Shown in pieces: positions 1-11,087 of a DNA stretch of 64,000 nt. A program made the translations under genes and the position numbers. Source of the DNA: Ophiosphaerella korrae (Eukaryota; Ascomycota; Dothideomycetes; Pleosporales; Phaeosphaeriaceae); assembly GCA_028456385.1 (NCBI GenBank), contig JALNQF010000160.1, positions 1 through 64,000 on the forward strand, read 5' to 3'. Numbering within the stretch: position 1 is the stretch's first letter; every line of letters starts with the position of its first letter. The notes beneath the pieces were generated by a model, which was not told the DNA's origin, searched no databases, and was given only the letters and a program-made list of their open reading frames with translations.

Positions 1-436
1 TAAACTTAGTCTACTTTAAAGAAGAGATTAAGTTATAAGATCTATAGCTTAAGCTTATTTTATTCTCTATAGTAGAGGTTAAGCTTAGTAACCTTAGAAG
101 TAGCTATATAGGTTGCTCCTATACACTAGTTATCTATATTTATTAATATATTACTTATCTTAAGAGTATTTAATATATTAAGACCTTAGAACTAAGTAAA
201 AGTAATAAGAGCAAGTAGGCTTCTATAAGATAGGCAAGGTTAATAAATAAGAAGGTTACTTAACTTAATTAATAGTTAGCTCTTATTAGAGTATTATAAA
301 GTATATAAGTATTAATAGGTAGATTAGAATCTAATTAAAGTATTAGTTGTAATACTCTATTAGGATAAGAAGTAAAGAAGAGATTAAATACAATAGTCTA
401 TAAAGGTCTATCGACGTTCCTATATACTTACTATCT

Positions 437-534
437 AGCGTTTATTCCTAAGCGCTTACTCTAGAGCGTTTGCTCCTAAGCGCTTATTCTAGAGCGTTTA
501 CTCTAGAGCGTTCGCTCTAGAGCGTTTACTACTA
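437..534. repeat. 14-bp minisatellite, seven tandem units
   Basis: Seven consecutive 14-bp units fit the pattern AGCG(T/C)T(T/C)(A/G)(C/T)TC(C/T)(T/A)(A/G). They run in register from 437 to 534, and the last unit degrades to a CTACTA end. Many unit differences are C/T or G/A transitions, as RIP or deamination would produce. The array sits inside the AT-rich block and probably inside a decayed LTR. Confidence 0.8.
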
Positions 535-628
535 AATAGTCACGTGTTCTACTACGCTGTATTGCCTAGCCTAATCGCGTGCGATACAACGGCTTACCTG
601 CCGCTTAGTATCGTAACACCCTACCCCT
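535..628 (-). mobile_element. Probable LTR edge with polypurine tract (reverse orientation)
   Basis: On the minus strand the sequence reads AGGGGTAGGG (628 to 619) and then TGTTACGATACTAAG (from 618). A purine tract directly followed by TGTTACG is the layout of a polypurine tract and the start of a 3' LTR in fungal Ty3-type elements. The LTR would run leftwards past 535; its other end was not found. The internal region would lie at about 630-1000 and is too degraded to translate. The assignment is inference. Confidence 0.4.
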
Positions 629-1338
629 AACTTATACTAGAGTTTACAAGAGTCTCGAGTATTTAATAAACTCTTGTTACACTAGCACTTTATCTTCTAG
701 TACAACAAGATATACTATATAATTAGTCTAAAATACTAGTAAAGTATTAAAAGAGATACTAGAGAAGAAGCTAATTAGGATCTATTAAATATTTAATATA
801 AGAAAGATTATAAACCTAATCTAGACCTTTAACACTACTTCTATATGTTCTATGTATTAGGATATAACTTCTTATTTACTATCTTATATAACTTAGGGAA
901 CAAGAATAGTAAGATAAATACTTAGACGTTTACTTAGGTTATTCTTCTAGCTTTATAGAGCTATATTCTTAAGAAGGGTAGAGAGTATACCCTCTAGATA
1001 GACTGTATGTCACGCTGTAGGCCGCAGTAGGCCGTAGCTGCGCAAAGCGCAAGCAAGGGCGAGGGCCCTTGGGCAATATATATACTGTTCTACTCCTGTA
1101 TTCAACGTTGTTGAATACTTGGTTACCTTTTTGGGTTTGTTTGGCGCAGTGGAGTAGAGCTGCTACATAACACTGTAACTCTGCGCACTGTTCAAAAACA
1201 ACTTTAAGATAGATAGACTAATATATATTCCTGTATATTCTATTAGCTAGAAAGAGCCCTAATTTCTCTATTATAGAAACGTAGACATCGCTACTTAAAC
1301 GTTATTTCTACTCTAGGAAATGCAAGACAGAATTATAA

Positions 1339-1467
1339 GGGGTGAAGAGATTCTACCAAGCATGGAAGAAGCTAGGTCCAGAGAAGATAAATCGTACGAT
1401 AGATCAGTACCCAGCACGCCTACGTGAGATACTCGATAGATATGATGCCAGAGCATCTCGCTTCTGA
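1339..1467 (+). pseudogene. Tc1/mariner-type transposase C-terminal remnant
   Basis: An open stretch of 42 codons ends at TGA 1465-1467 and is preceded in frame by TAA at 1336-1338. It encodes a tail with the order AW-KLGPEKINR-ID-YPARLREILD. This resembles the C-terminus of DDE transposases of the Tc1/mariner class, where a W-x-x-L...I...MP.RL..VI motif follows the catalytic domain. The rest of the gene upstream is AT-rich and full of stops. No terminal inverted repeat was identified. Confidence 0.5.
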
Positions 1468-1953
1468 ATTTGAAACCATTAGCTATACAGAATGTGGAGA
1501 AATCAGGTGTGTTTTGAGGAGCATGTGCATTGGTGATGGTGGGCCGTGCTGAAAAAGCCACTTCGCAGTTAACCGAGAGGGAAGCAGGCGCTACTCTAGA
1601 TTAGGCATCGTAAGTCAAAAGTAAAAGTAAGCATATTCAGTCTAACGAAAAGCTTAGGACATAGTCCGCTTGCTGATGCTCTCCTTGCCGAGAACTAACA
1701 GCACGGATTGTGTACTGGGCCTTGAGCTGAGCTGGAAAGTAATTGAACTAGGGCAAGGGTGATGAGGACTTTGAGATGGAAGTTGGTATGATGAATTAAG
1801 TACTAGTGTTGGTGACAGCTATTTCCCCACCCTTTCAGTGTACCGAGAGGCGTCCAACGACTGCCAACTAGATTGGGTATTGAAACTCATGTAATCAAAA
1901 TGACAATAACGCGCCAGAACTCGGTTTCCTGAAGCTGCCTTTGCAGAACAACA
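1468..1953. other. Intergenic, 3' side of WKF gene
   Basis: Base composition is normal. It lies between the transposon block and the 3' end of the reverse-strand WKF gene, whose 3' UTR it probably contains. Nothing coding was seen. Confidence 0.5.
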
Positions 1954-2142
1954 CTAGTCGCTGTCGCTATCGCTATCGCTGTCACTATCGCTGTTACTCT
2001 TGTCATCACCGTCGGCACTCAAATCAGATTCAAGTTCAGACTCAGAATCAGACCCAGGATTAGATACGACAGGGTCTGTATCAGAGTCGGAGGGGTCGCT
2101 GCTGTCTTCTGAATCAGAGTCTGAACTAGAGCTGCCCTCGTC

Positions 2143-2174
<32 letters not shown>

Positions 2175-3693
2175 CATCGCTGCTCCCATAACTAGACAAA
2201 TCGCTACGCCTTTTGCGCTTCTTCGAGTCTCTTACTGGAGCAACAAATTGTAGCATTGGGTTGATAGCTTCCGTGTTTGTGACTGGTAGAATAGGTGCTG
2301 TTCGGCCCAATGCTTCCAAAAGGGCTTCCGCGCGGCTTCGTCTCATTCGACGGATGTAAGCGTCACTGTGAGGATGTTCAAGGAGGTTTTCAATATCATC
2401 CTCAACTTTGCGGCGTTTTCGTTCCTGCGCTATTCGCACTTGCAGTGCCTCATCCTGGATGGCTTGTCGTGCTGCTGAGTCATCCATCGAGATGTCGTTC
2501 GCGTCTTGGTCGTTCAAATCTTTCAAAGTTGCTTCGCACCTTGACTTTAATCGATCTATGATCCTTGCGCCTTTCAAGCCCTGTACATACTCTAGGAGTG
2601 CTTCGGAGTGATCTTGGGGTATGCGGAAAATATTGAGAGCGTTGTCGATGATGTCGTTTTGTTTGGCTTTGTTGAATTTCCACTGTTCCCGGTTGGTATG
2701 ATATTTTGTGAGATAAGAGATGTAAATGGAGGGATCTTTCTTTTTGCCTTTGGATTTACTGGGAGCCGAAGCGACTGTAATGGATTGGTCTTGATGTGGC
2801 TCTGGTGGTATTTCCTGGCCTGTGGCTGAATCGTTCGTCTTCTTTTCCTTCTTTTGTTGCGTCTCAGCCTTGGTGGCCTTGCCACCCTGCTTGCTACTTG
2901 CAGGTTGGGGGGCACTATCCTCGGCTTTTAGGGCAGGCGCTTCAGTGGTTATTCCTTTCTGCTCAGCAACCCACTTCTTAAAGAGGTTTTGTGCACTGTT
3001 ACCGTCAACCCTTTTTGTATCTGGCGTGAAAGTTACAGATTTGCGGCGACCAATCCTAGAAGGCGAGCCCGAAGTGTCTTTGTTGCTACTTCTGCTCGTC
3101 CCACGTTGCCGTTGTGGTGTTGCGGATGGCGCTAGACTTTGGTAAGTGATTTCAGTGGAGGCAAGTAAAGTCGGTTGGTCGTGCTCCGGTAGAGCAGCGT
3201 CCGGTGAAAAAGCGGAGCGGCCATGATTCACCTGAGCATCCTCCAAGTCTCGTCTCTTTTTTGGCCTAGTCTTCTTCTTCCGGTAATTGGGGTCACCCTT
3301 GACTTCTGAAGTAGGTGGTTCTGAGGCGGCTGCGGTTTTCACCTCGACACTATCTGGTTGTGTGAAAAGTGGTGAAGCGGCAGATGCATTTTCATTACTG
3401 TCGACGTGTGCTTCAGATGGCTTGGGTTTCTTTGGCGTCTGGACGGCCTGCTCAGCTGGCTCGTCATGTTGGTGTTTTCTCTTGCCAAGCTTTGAGGATT
3501 TGCCTATTACAGCAGGCTTCACGGGCAATTGAGCATTGTCTTGACTGGCACTGCGTCTCTCATAGGGTGCGTCGTGTCTCAGAGTGCTCTGAGATGCAAT
3601 GGGCTCAGGTGCGGTAACTCCGGCTTGCTGCTCATTCCTGAGGGCCAGACCCAGTCTTCGCCAGGCAGGAATCCTGACTTCCTCGTCTGCCAT
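1954..3693 (-). CDS. WKF-domain protein (C7orf50-like), probably nucleolar
   Basis: The single-exon frame encodes 579 residues. The N-terminal 300 residues are basic and disordered, rich in K, S and P, with several lysine/arginine clusters that could act as nuclear or nucleolar signals. At about 325-400 there is a compact segment, SIYISYLTKYHTNREQWKFNKAKQ, followed by a helical stretch with IDRLKSRCEATL. The QWKFNKAKQ core is the signature of the WKF domain, which is named for these residues and is found in human C7orf50. The C-terminus is an acidic poly-Ser/Asp tail, encoded by CTG-type triplets near 2149-2174 and GCTATC hexamers near 1957-1985 on the plus strand. It is divergent from the proteasome gene across a 336-bp spacer. 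The family is thought to act in ribosome biogenesis; that role here is inference. Confidence 0.8.
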
Positions 3694-4029
3694 TGCGAAT
3701 GGGGAATATGGAGAGATTTAATGCATTATGCGACGACGATTCTGCATCGCTCACGCCCGAATCAGCTCGAGCAGCAGGTCTTGACGGATTTTGAAGATCG
3801 AATGAGAGCCAGCGAAGAGCTTTTTGCAGCTGGTAGGCGACCAGGGTCCGAGCGTCTCAAGGCGATCCCCGAGCTTCTAGGCCGACGAGCACTACGCGTA
3901 CTGCAACCAACGACGACGTCGACGAGGCCTGCTCATCCCAAACCGCGCCTTGAAAGCTTACGCAAATCTCCCGGAGCTGCAGCTGAAATTGGGATACACA
4001 AACACTCATAAAGAACCCCCACCATCACC
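3694..4029. promoter_or_regulatory. Shared divergent promoter, WKF gene / proteasome alpha-1
   Basis: This 336-bp spacer separates two divergent starts (3693 minus, 4030 plus), so both promoters and 5' leaders must lie in it. The sequence just before 4030 is A/C-rich (ACCATCACC-ATG), typical of fungal translation starts. No TATA box was recognised. Confidence 0.5.
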
Positions 4030-5026
4030 ATGTCTGGTGCGTAGGAAGCTCCTCCATAGGCTCTTGTGTGCGGTGCTATATGCTAACACTGCCCTCGCAA
4101 TGCAGGAAGCGCAGGCTACGACAGACACATCACCATCTTCTCCGACCAGGGTCGCCTTTACCAAGTCGGTATGCAGTCCTGTGCAGCAGTCCTCCCCACC
4201 ACCTTCGCTAATCCGGGGGCCACACAGAATATGCATTCAAGGCAATCACGGCCGCCAACATCACATCATTGGGTGTGCGAGGGAAAGACTGTGCTGTAGT
4301 GATTTCGCAAAAGAAGGTGCCTGTATGTGTTATAGGCTCGAGGGGCCAGACATGACGTTGACGTATAGCTACAGGACAAGCTCATCGACCCAGCTTCCGT
4401 CTCTCACATCTTCAGACTCTCGCCATCGGTTGGCTGTGTGATGACGGGATCCATCGCCGACGCAAGGGCTTCGGTTAGCAGAGCCCGGGGTGAAGCTGCT
4501 GAGTTCCGCTACAAGTTTGGCTATGAAATGCCCTGCGATGTGCTAGCCAAGAGGATAGCCAACATCAGCCAGGTCTACACACAGCGCGTAAGCCACGGCA
4601 GATGACGTGATAGCTGATAGTATGCTAACAGCTCCGCAGGCTTACATGCGACCGCTGGGAGTGGCCACGACCCTCATTTCCCTCGACTCTGAGCATGGCC
4701 CACAACTGTACAAGTGCGACCCAGCAGGTTATTATGTTGGCTACAAGGCAACAGCATCTGGACCGAAGACGCAGGAGGCGCTCAATTTCCTGGAGAAGAA
4801 GCTGAAGAACAAGGAGCACGCCGAGGGCAGCTGGGAGGAGGTGGTGGAGCTAGCAATTACGGCCTTGAGTACTGTCCTCTCCGTCGATTTCAAGAAGGGC
4901 GAGTTAGAGGTGGGCATCGTGGGCGGCCCCAAGAAGGGCGGCCAAGAGGGCACAGACCCAACGTTCAGGGCACTCACGGAGGACGAAATCGACGAACGAC
5001 TACAGTCCATTGCCGACAAGGACTAA
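4030..5026 (+). CDS. SCL1: 20S proteasome subunit alpha-1 (PSMA6/Scl1)
   Basis: The five exons are 4030-4036, 4106-4168, 4228-4322, 4369-4587 and 4640-5026, giving 256 residues, the usual length. The first exon is only 7 nt (ATG TCT G). Splicing gives [30 protein letters not shown], the conserved alpha-ring N-terminus (YDRHIT, then G+L-QVEYA) that forms the gate of the 20S core. The middle exons carry [13 protein letters not shown] and [19 protein letters not shown], and the end is acidic with ADKD. All junctions keep phase with GT...AG borders. The product is an essential structural alpha subunit and lacks a catalytic threonine. Because the first exon is so short, automatic gene finders may miss the true start. 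Confidence 0.95.
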
Positions 5027-6068
5027 GGAGCAGCACCGCAGGGCAGGAAAGGTATCTAGTGGGGTGCTGAGGTACGAAGGTGATGTGAATCATGACAAGC
5101 TCCAGGTAGCATGGAACGGCCTCTCAGACGTCAGAAGTGCGTGGGCAGCACAATGAATCAAGACTTAGACTGACTATTCCTGCATAAGCGTGTGTGAAGC
5201 TGCATCCGGCACGATGTCAAAAGCTTGGGGGGTCAGCCCTGACTCCACATGGCCCCTCGATGCTGCTCGCCCATGGGTCAATGACAGCATTTCCCAACGC
5301 CCATCTCAGCTGCAGTAGTCCCAACCGTCCAGGGAACAGGCCAGCGACGTCATGCTACTGGCTCCTGGCAGACTACGCAGCACAGCCTCAGGCGTGGCTG
5401 ACACCAATGGATATGCTTACAGCTGTGGCTGGTGAAGCCATATCGTCCACCGTCAGGTCAACTCTACCCGGGCTTGCCTGAGGCTTTGGCCGCGCGAAGG
5501 CCGCCGACCGCTCATCTAAAATAGAGAGCCAATTAGCGGCGCTGCTGAGGCTGAGCAGGCCCCGCCTTACCCGAACGGGCTGCACCGCTATGCCCTTCTG
5601 AGATCGGACAGCCAGCCACACTGCTCACAAAACACCGTCTTCCAGCTGCAATAGTACAGGTCGAAAATAGTCCGTGTTGCTGGATGCGGTTCGTTCCTGC
5701 ATCATGTTTTTGCATCGCATCTTCATCTGGGAGTGCTACTCTTACTGCTCCAGCACGCCAACCCGCCCGTTCTGCATGCTGAATGGTTCCAAGCATGCCA
5801 GCATGGCCAGCTGGACGCTACTCACGTTCCAAATGTGGATCTCGGCAGGAGCAGTAGCGGCGGGATGGTCTGTCTATCTCAAGCCTTGCAGAGTATACTT
5901 CTCTCATGAACGTTTGTATCATTCCGTCTGTTATTTAACAGTATCGCCACGCCGCCTCAATTCACCATCTACAGCTTCAAGCCTCACTCAGTTCGCACTA
6001 CTACTCATCAGCCACTAGCAGTCTTCTTCGCATCCAACCTCTCCTTCACACATTCCACCAACGCCGCC
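5027..6068. other. Intergenic
   Basis: About 1 kb between the proteasome gene and the next plus-strand gene. It contains only short overlapping open frames with no coding character. CT-rich sequence from about 6020 to 6068 looks like the 5' leader of the gene at 6069. Confidence 0.5.
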
Positions 6069-6952
6069 ATGTCCGACGGTCGTAAGGCTACCCCTTCCCT
6101 TTTCAGTCCATCCTGCCTCGAGCTGCTGCAACTAGTTCACCACTACCTTCTATGCTCCTACAGCCTTCCATCGCTAACTTCGCATTGCCCTCAGTCAACG
6201 ATGCCCGCGCTATGCGAGTTGCCGAGATCATGACAGATTTCCGCAACCTCCAACACTACTTGGTCCAACTGCGCGCTTCGCCTACCGCAGAAGAGTACTA
6301 CCTCGAGGGCTACTCTCTGCTACGCCAGTGCACCGCTGATGCCCAGGCCATCCTCCAAACCCCCTTCTCTGGCGGCGGCGGTGCAGCAACTGGGGACCTC
6401 GAACAGGAGAAACAGCAGTTGAAGAGGTACGTTGTGCTTCCTTATTCTAACCACTTGCGCTCCGCCATCAAGACATCAACAGTGCCAAATTTGGCCATGA
6501 TCGTGGATGGCAGCCCAATGCATTTGAGTTGGGCAACAGCTAACATCAAAGCGTAGTATCATCACAGACGCGGCTGTCCGACGTTTCCAGTGCCAGAGGG
6601 CATATCTTCGAGCTCATGCTGGCCTGCGCTGGATGAACAGTCGCAACAGCATCTTACACGGCCAGAAACCGAATGCTAGCCACTTCGCCTACCTGCAACA
6701 AGTCGATTCCACTCTCCGAAATGTAAGTCGAATTATGACTTCCGCATCTACACTAAACAGCAGATGCATATCCTGTCAACAACCGCTATCCAAAGGCCAA
6801 GAACTAACATAACTACGCCACAGGAACTATTAGCCATCTCAGACGCTCACGTCGAGAACACACTCCGTACCCAAGACGCCTCACAGGGCAAATGGCTAAA
6901 CGAGGACCCATCACTTGCACAGATTCAACATATTCTCGTATCACGACAGTGA
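6069..6952 (+). CDS. Conserved-looking hypothetical protein, four exons
   Basis: The proposed exons are 6069-6078, 6195-6426, 6557-6722 and 6824-6952, giving 178 residues. The first exon is 10 nt (ATG TCC GAC G), and the spliced start reads MSDVNDARAMRVAEIMTDF. Every junction keeps phase, and intron 3 has a CTAAC branch site at about 6804. The protein is mostly helical, with N-terminal NLQHYLVQLR, a central glycine run (GGGG) and an arginine-rich helix VRRFQCQRAYLRAHAGLRWM. No signal peptide or membrane segment is visible. I do not recognise the family. The multi-exon phase agreement and biased composition argue that it is real. Confidence 0.7.
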
Positions 6953-9088
6953 GCACCCTTCATCAAAAACGGCCGACTCGATTCTCTTCATATGTGGCGC
7001 ATCACATCAGCCCCCAGCCGCAGTACTTATACAATACCCCCGATTTAACGCCATCGAGTACCTTCGCCGTTTACGCCACCTGATTCTATCCTCCTGCGTC
7101 TTCAGATTTTGGCATATTTCAATATGGCCACCTTTCGCGTGCATCCGATCGGCCGCCGCCGCAATTCTCCCAGCAGGCCGCTGACTCTCCTCTTCTCCTC
7201 TACTCAGTTTGGTGCTGGTCACATTCCTTGCAGTTACGTACACATTGGTTTGGGCCCTTGATAACTTAGGGCGACGGTCGCTTTTAGCGTTGGCGTTGGT
7301 GTTGGCGCTTTGTTTTTTATTAGTGGAATATTAGCATGGATTTTGGTCCCTCGCTTGCTCCAGGATAAGCGAATTGGCAATGATGGCCTCATGAATTTTG
7401 GCATGGCAAAAGCATGGAATTCTCTAGATCTTGATTTTTTTTCTTTTTTTTTTTGGGGGGGTGGGGGAGGGGTTTCTTTCTCGCTTTATCGCTTCTATTT
7501 GCTTTTCTACATCTTTTATTTCTTCAAAACTTCTTCTCTATGCTCGGTCCTCGTTTTGTTCAAAAGGTTCATATGCATATATTTCAGCTCCGCATCAATA
7601 TGACACAAGATCTACGACTCGATCTTTTCCGGTCAATCTCGATCAGCCCACGCCCCATATCTGGCACCCATGCTCGTATACAATCCTTAAAGGCACCCTT
7701 TAAGCGGCGACGTTCAAGGATGGTCGGCCCGCCTAAGCTTAGCGCTTGCCCTATATCCCAGCTGGCTCAGCTCAGATGCACGCACGACACGCCGACACAC
7801 TGGAGTAAGCTGTCAACAACCCAAAGAACCCAGGACAATGGTCCGACACGTGAATAGGTAACACGCTGATTCCCAACGGCTGATCATACACTTTTCAGTT
7901 TCGGGACATTTACCTTCTTCCAGGGCATACCCTCAGCCGCTATGCGAAAAGAGCGGTAGACAAAGCCCTATCTCCTTGCATCATTTGCCACCACCCAATT
8001 CTCACTATCGTTCTCCTCACACCGATATTTCGTCGCCCTCAAATTGCATTTTCGCGACACACCTCAGAAGTCGGTGTGATTCCCCCCACCGCAAAACAAA
8101 AAAAAAACCTATCCCGCCGATGTCAAAACTGCAACATCACGACTCTCAGCGCAGACGCCCATCGCGAACCCCGTGTTCGCGTAAACCCTTCCCGCACAAA
8201 GCTACACCGCTTTCGCGCAAGCGCGCTTCCAGACCGGGACTAAAGTAGTAACATTGGCCGGCGATCCCGAACATGTAGGTTCTTCTAGCGTACCATTATT
8301 CTACACCACCTGGAACGTTTTGGGAGGTAGGGAGTAGGCAGATGATCATATAAAGGATGGATATAAAGATCGGTCCACGATATTCGGTGAGAGAGGAAAG
8401 TTTGCCTGGTGGTGGTGCTGGAGGCGAAGTCGTTTCCGCGCCTGGCTGGTGTTGGGATTTTAGGCCTGACGTAAGAGTTGGTAATGGCGACGAGAAATTA
8501 AAAGCGGTCGGAAGAGAGGTTTATGTGAGGTGGGTGAGATTCTCTATCCTAAGATGTCTCTACTGTAATTGGGAGTATTACTGCCGATTGCTACGCTTAA
8601 AGGATATCGTTGATGATTGATAGTGATATCCGCTGTACAAAGAACTTGAAGGCAAGTCAGATTTGATCGTTCCAATGCTATATATGATCAAAGTCCTTGC
8701 GTTAGATATTATTCATTACAGAGATAATGGTAACTCGCTAACTATCTCCTGATTTTGAACTAGGCACTATTGATTAGCATTTAGCAGGACTCTTTTAAAC
8801 TCAAAACATATGACGCTGGTTTATAAGAAGGGGTTGGCCATTTTCTCAAATTCTTAGTAAACTAAACGCTAGATTTCTTATAGCACTTTGGTCAGTGGTC
8901 TTCCAAAGTCCAATTTTGGCACTCACGATCTCAAACGATCTCTGGGTACGCCACCTAGGCTTATCATCGCTAGGCCTGCTCGTCTCCGGTTCCCAATCTC
9001 CTCTTAATTCATCTCCAGAACCATGCAGTCCTTCAAGGATACCGTCTGCACTCTCTTTTCAGCCAATTATCATTCTCGTTCGATCCAG
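6953..9088. other. Long intergenic region
   Basis: About 2.1 kb. It contains a T-run followed by a G-rich run at about 7434-7471, an A-run near 8098-8106 and C-rich sequence before it. The open frames within it (for example 7976-8248) lack coding character. It probably holds the 3' UTRs of both flanking, convergent genes. Confidence 0.4.
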
Positions 9089-10414
9089 TTACGAATTCTC
9101 CATCTGTCTCAGCAACTCCATGGCTTGCATCATCATGGCTTGTCCACGCTCAAACATTCTCGCGCGTACGATCTCGCCTTCCTCACGAATTTCCATACTG
9201 CTTTCCCTTGCTGACAAAGCCGCTTCACGTTCATTTTGTCTCAACTCACGCTCATTTTGCCTCTCTTCGCGTTGCGTGACTTCAAGCTCCCGAGCATTGA
9301 GCCTAGCCTCGATTTGAGTTAGCCCAAACTCGCGAAACTGCAGTTCGGTTCTGCGCTGGTCGAGTTCGGTTTGCTGAGCGTTTAGGGGGATAGGGCGCGA
9401 GGCATCAGGCTGTGGGGCTTCAACAGCTCCCAGTCCCGGGATTGGACGGACTTCCGAAGAATCTTCGGTGGCAGTAGAGGCACCGCTGCGTGGAGACGAA
9501 TCTGTACGCGGTGAGTTGGTTGTATGAGTTAGGGCATGAGACTTGTCAGGAGACTCATTGTCAAGGGAGACGAAACTGCTATTGGTAGGAGTTGCAGATT
9601 CTCCTGATGACCTATCGCCATGCAGCCTGCGCATTCGCTGTTCCAAATTTCGGATTGCATGTGAAAAATCCACATTCAACGTCTCGTTAGTCCGAACTGA
9701 AGGAGGGCGACGACCCAAATTGAATGCTCCGGAAGCAGGCGTAAGTTCTGAGGACAGATGTTCAAGATCAAAGATACCATTCGCCATTGTTGTCTGAAGA
9801 GTTCTAAATCGAGTCCGTGGAACAGCATGTGCGCTTGCGCCGTCACTCGTTTCCTGTCTTCGCTCACCTCGTGGTAGTCGTGTGCTGCGTGCGCGTGCGC
9901 GGACATCCTCAATATCTCGGGTCAGTTGATGGTAGCTCATGGCTGCTCTGTGGTAATCTGCAGACGCAGAGGCGGTATCTGATTCAGCATGAGTATTCTG
10001 ATCGTGATTGAGGACTTCTTGGTGAGAACCATTGCCAAGTGTGCTTGGTGTTGAACCTGGGGTTTCGCGTGATAGGGTTCCATTTCCTGCCGCCGTTCTC
10101 CACGGTTCAAACATGCTCGACCTTGGTTGCGCGTTCGCACTCGCCATAGCATCATATGACGCAGGGATCCAAATTGCCCGACAAAGTGGGCATTTCACGC
10201 CCTCGCCCCTGCTGGTCATCACCAATCTTTCCAGACATGTGTGGCCGATGCAGTGTGTACATCCTGGAATATCTACGACTCGAAGGCGAGGTTCACAAGT
10301 GTAGTTTTCTAGGCAGACTGGACATTCCTCGCCACATGGATCGTTGAGTTCGATGATAACCTTGTGGATGAAGAAATCCTCAAAGGAGTCGCGAAGCTCG
10401 GATTCGGTAGCCAT
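9089..10414 (-). CDS. RING-type zinc-finger protein, putative E3 ubiquitin ligase
   Basis: The single exon encodes 441 residues from the chosen start MATESELRDSF. An in-frame upstream ATG at 10483 would add 23 residues. Near the N-terminus (residues 31-78) is a RING-like finger: CPVC, then GCTHCIGHTCL, then CPLC. The central C-x-H-x-x-G-x-x-C spacing is the fungal variant in which one ligand position is Gly, so zinc binding may use the adjacent His. The middle is Ser/Thr-rich and disordered. The last 90 residues form a charged coiled coil (repeated R/E/Q with REERQNEREL), which suggests dimerisation. The layout is N-terminal RING plus C-terminal coiled coil. Substrate and partner cannot be inferred. 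A CACGTG site lies about 100 bp upstream (10515-10520). Confidence 0.85.
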   Translation of the reverse strand: MATESELRDSFEDFFIHKVIIELNDPCGEECPVCLENYTCEPRLRVVDIPGCTHCIGHTCLERLVMTSRGEGVKCPLCRAIWIPASYDAMASANAQPRSSMFEPWRTAAGNGTLSRETPGSTPSTLGNGSHQEVLNHDQNTHAESDTASASADYHRAAMSYHQLTRDIEDVRARARSTRLPRGERRQETSDGASAHAVPRTRFRTLQTTMANGIFDLEHLSSELTPASGAFNLGRRPPSVRTNETLNVDFSHAIRNLEQRMRRLHGDRSSGESATPTNSSFVSLDNESPDKSHALTHTTNSPRTDSSPRSGASTATEDSSEVRPIPGLGAVEAPQPDASRPIPLNAQQTELDQRRTELQFREFGLTQIEARLNARELEVTQREERQNERELRQNEREAALSARESSMEIREEGEIVRARMFERGQAMMMQAMELLRQMENS

Positions 10415-11087
10415 GTCAGGTTGATCCTCGGGTGAGTATAGGTTGAAGGTGCTTTGAGGGCGGCAGGAGAATATAGCGGGCAAAGCTATTGTGTTTGGCT
10501 TGGGAAATTGCGGTCACGTGTTGAAACGTAAGTGAAAGTACGCATGGGGCTGTTGAAAATATCGCATGGTGTCATACAAGACAGTAAGTAAACAAACACT
10601 CATCAATTCTGAGTGATGGAACATAATAGATTTCCCATTGAAGTTGTGACTAAATGGTAGAATTCGGGTTGTCCATCTCTCCTCTCAGCCGGACGTGCTA
10701 AGCACAGTCATACACGTAACACTAGCATATACAAAGGAAAAATCTTGTATGATAATTCGTATCGGCCTTTATATGGTTAAAATTATACTAAAATTGCTCA
10801 ATCTCATCTACAAAAATGAGCATTATGTTCACAGGGCATCGAGTAGGCATTAGCTATCAATGTTACGACCATAACAATTCACGGCAATTTAGACAAAATG
10901 CTATTCCTTGGGGGGGGGCACCCCCGATAATCTTTAATCTATGTAACGAGTGTTTAAGAATCTTGTGCGTGCGCCGAAGTGTTGGTCCCTTCACACGACT
11001 CAATGGCAACCGCCAATATCCATCAAGCTATCTCTCGCTATGGCTTTCACGCATGGATAAGAATCTGATTTTCTACAAAAACCTCGC
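10415..11087. other. Intergenic; RING-gene promoter
   Basis: It holds the promoter of the RING gene, including CACGTG at 10515-10520, and then AT-rich sequence with a run of nine G at about 10911-10919 followed by CACCCCC. No gene was seen. Confidence 0.45.

Larger units (their letters stand above)
1..1310. repeat. AT-rich, RIP-like degenerate transposon block
   Basis: The stretch is dominated by TA, TTA and CTA words with almost no open frame. This is the texture left in ascomycete repeats by RIP, which turns C:G into T:A. Islands of normal composition remain near 540-620 and 1009-1200. The base composition changes sharply after about 1310, where ordinary intergenic sequence begins. No dinucleotide index was computed; the call rests on reading the sequence and on the transposon traces listed separately. 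Confidence 0.7.

Noticed and set aside
1313..1561. Minus-strand 82-codon frame
   Set aside because: It is the antisense of the transposase tail and of flanking non-coding DNA.
5188..5800. Several overlapping short frames after the proteasome gene
   Set aside because: Products are Cys/Pro/Ser-rich without domains, and no splice model extends them.
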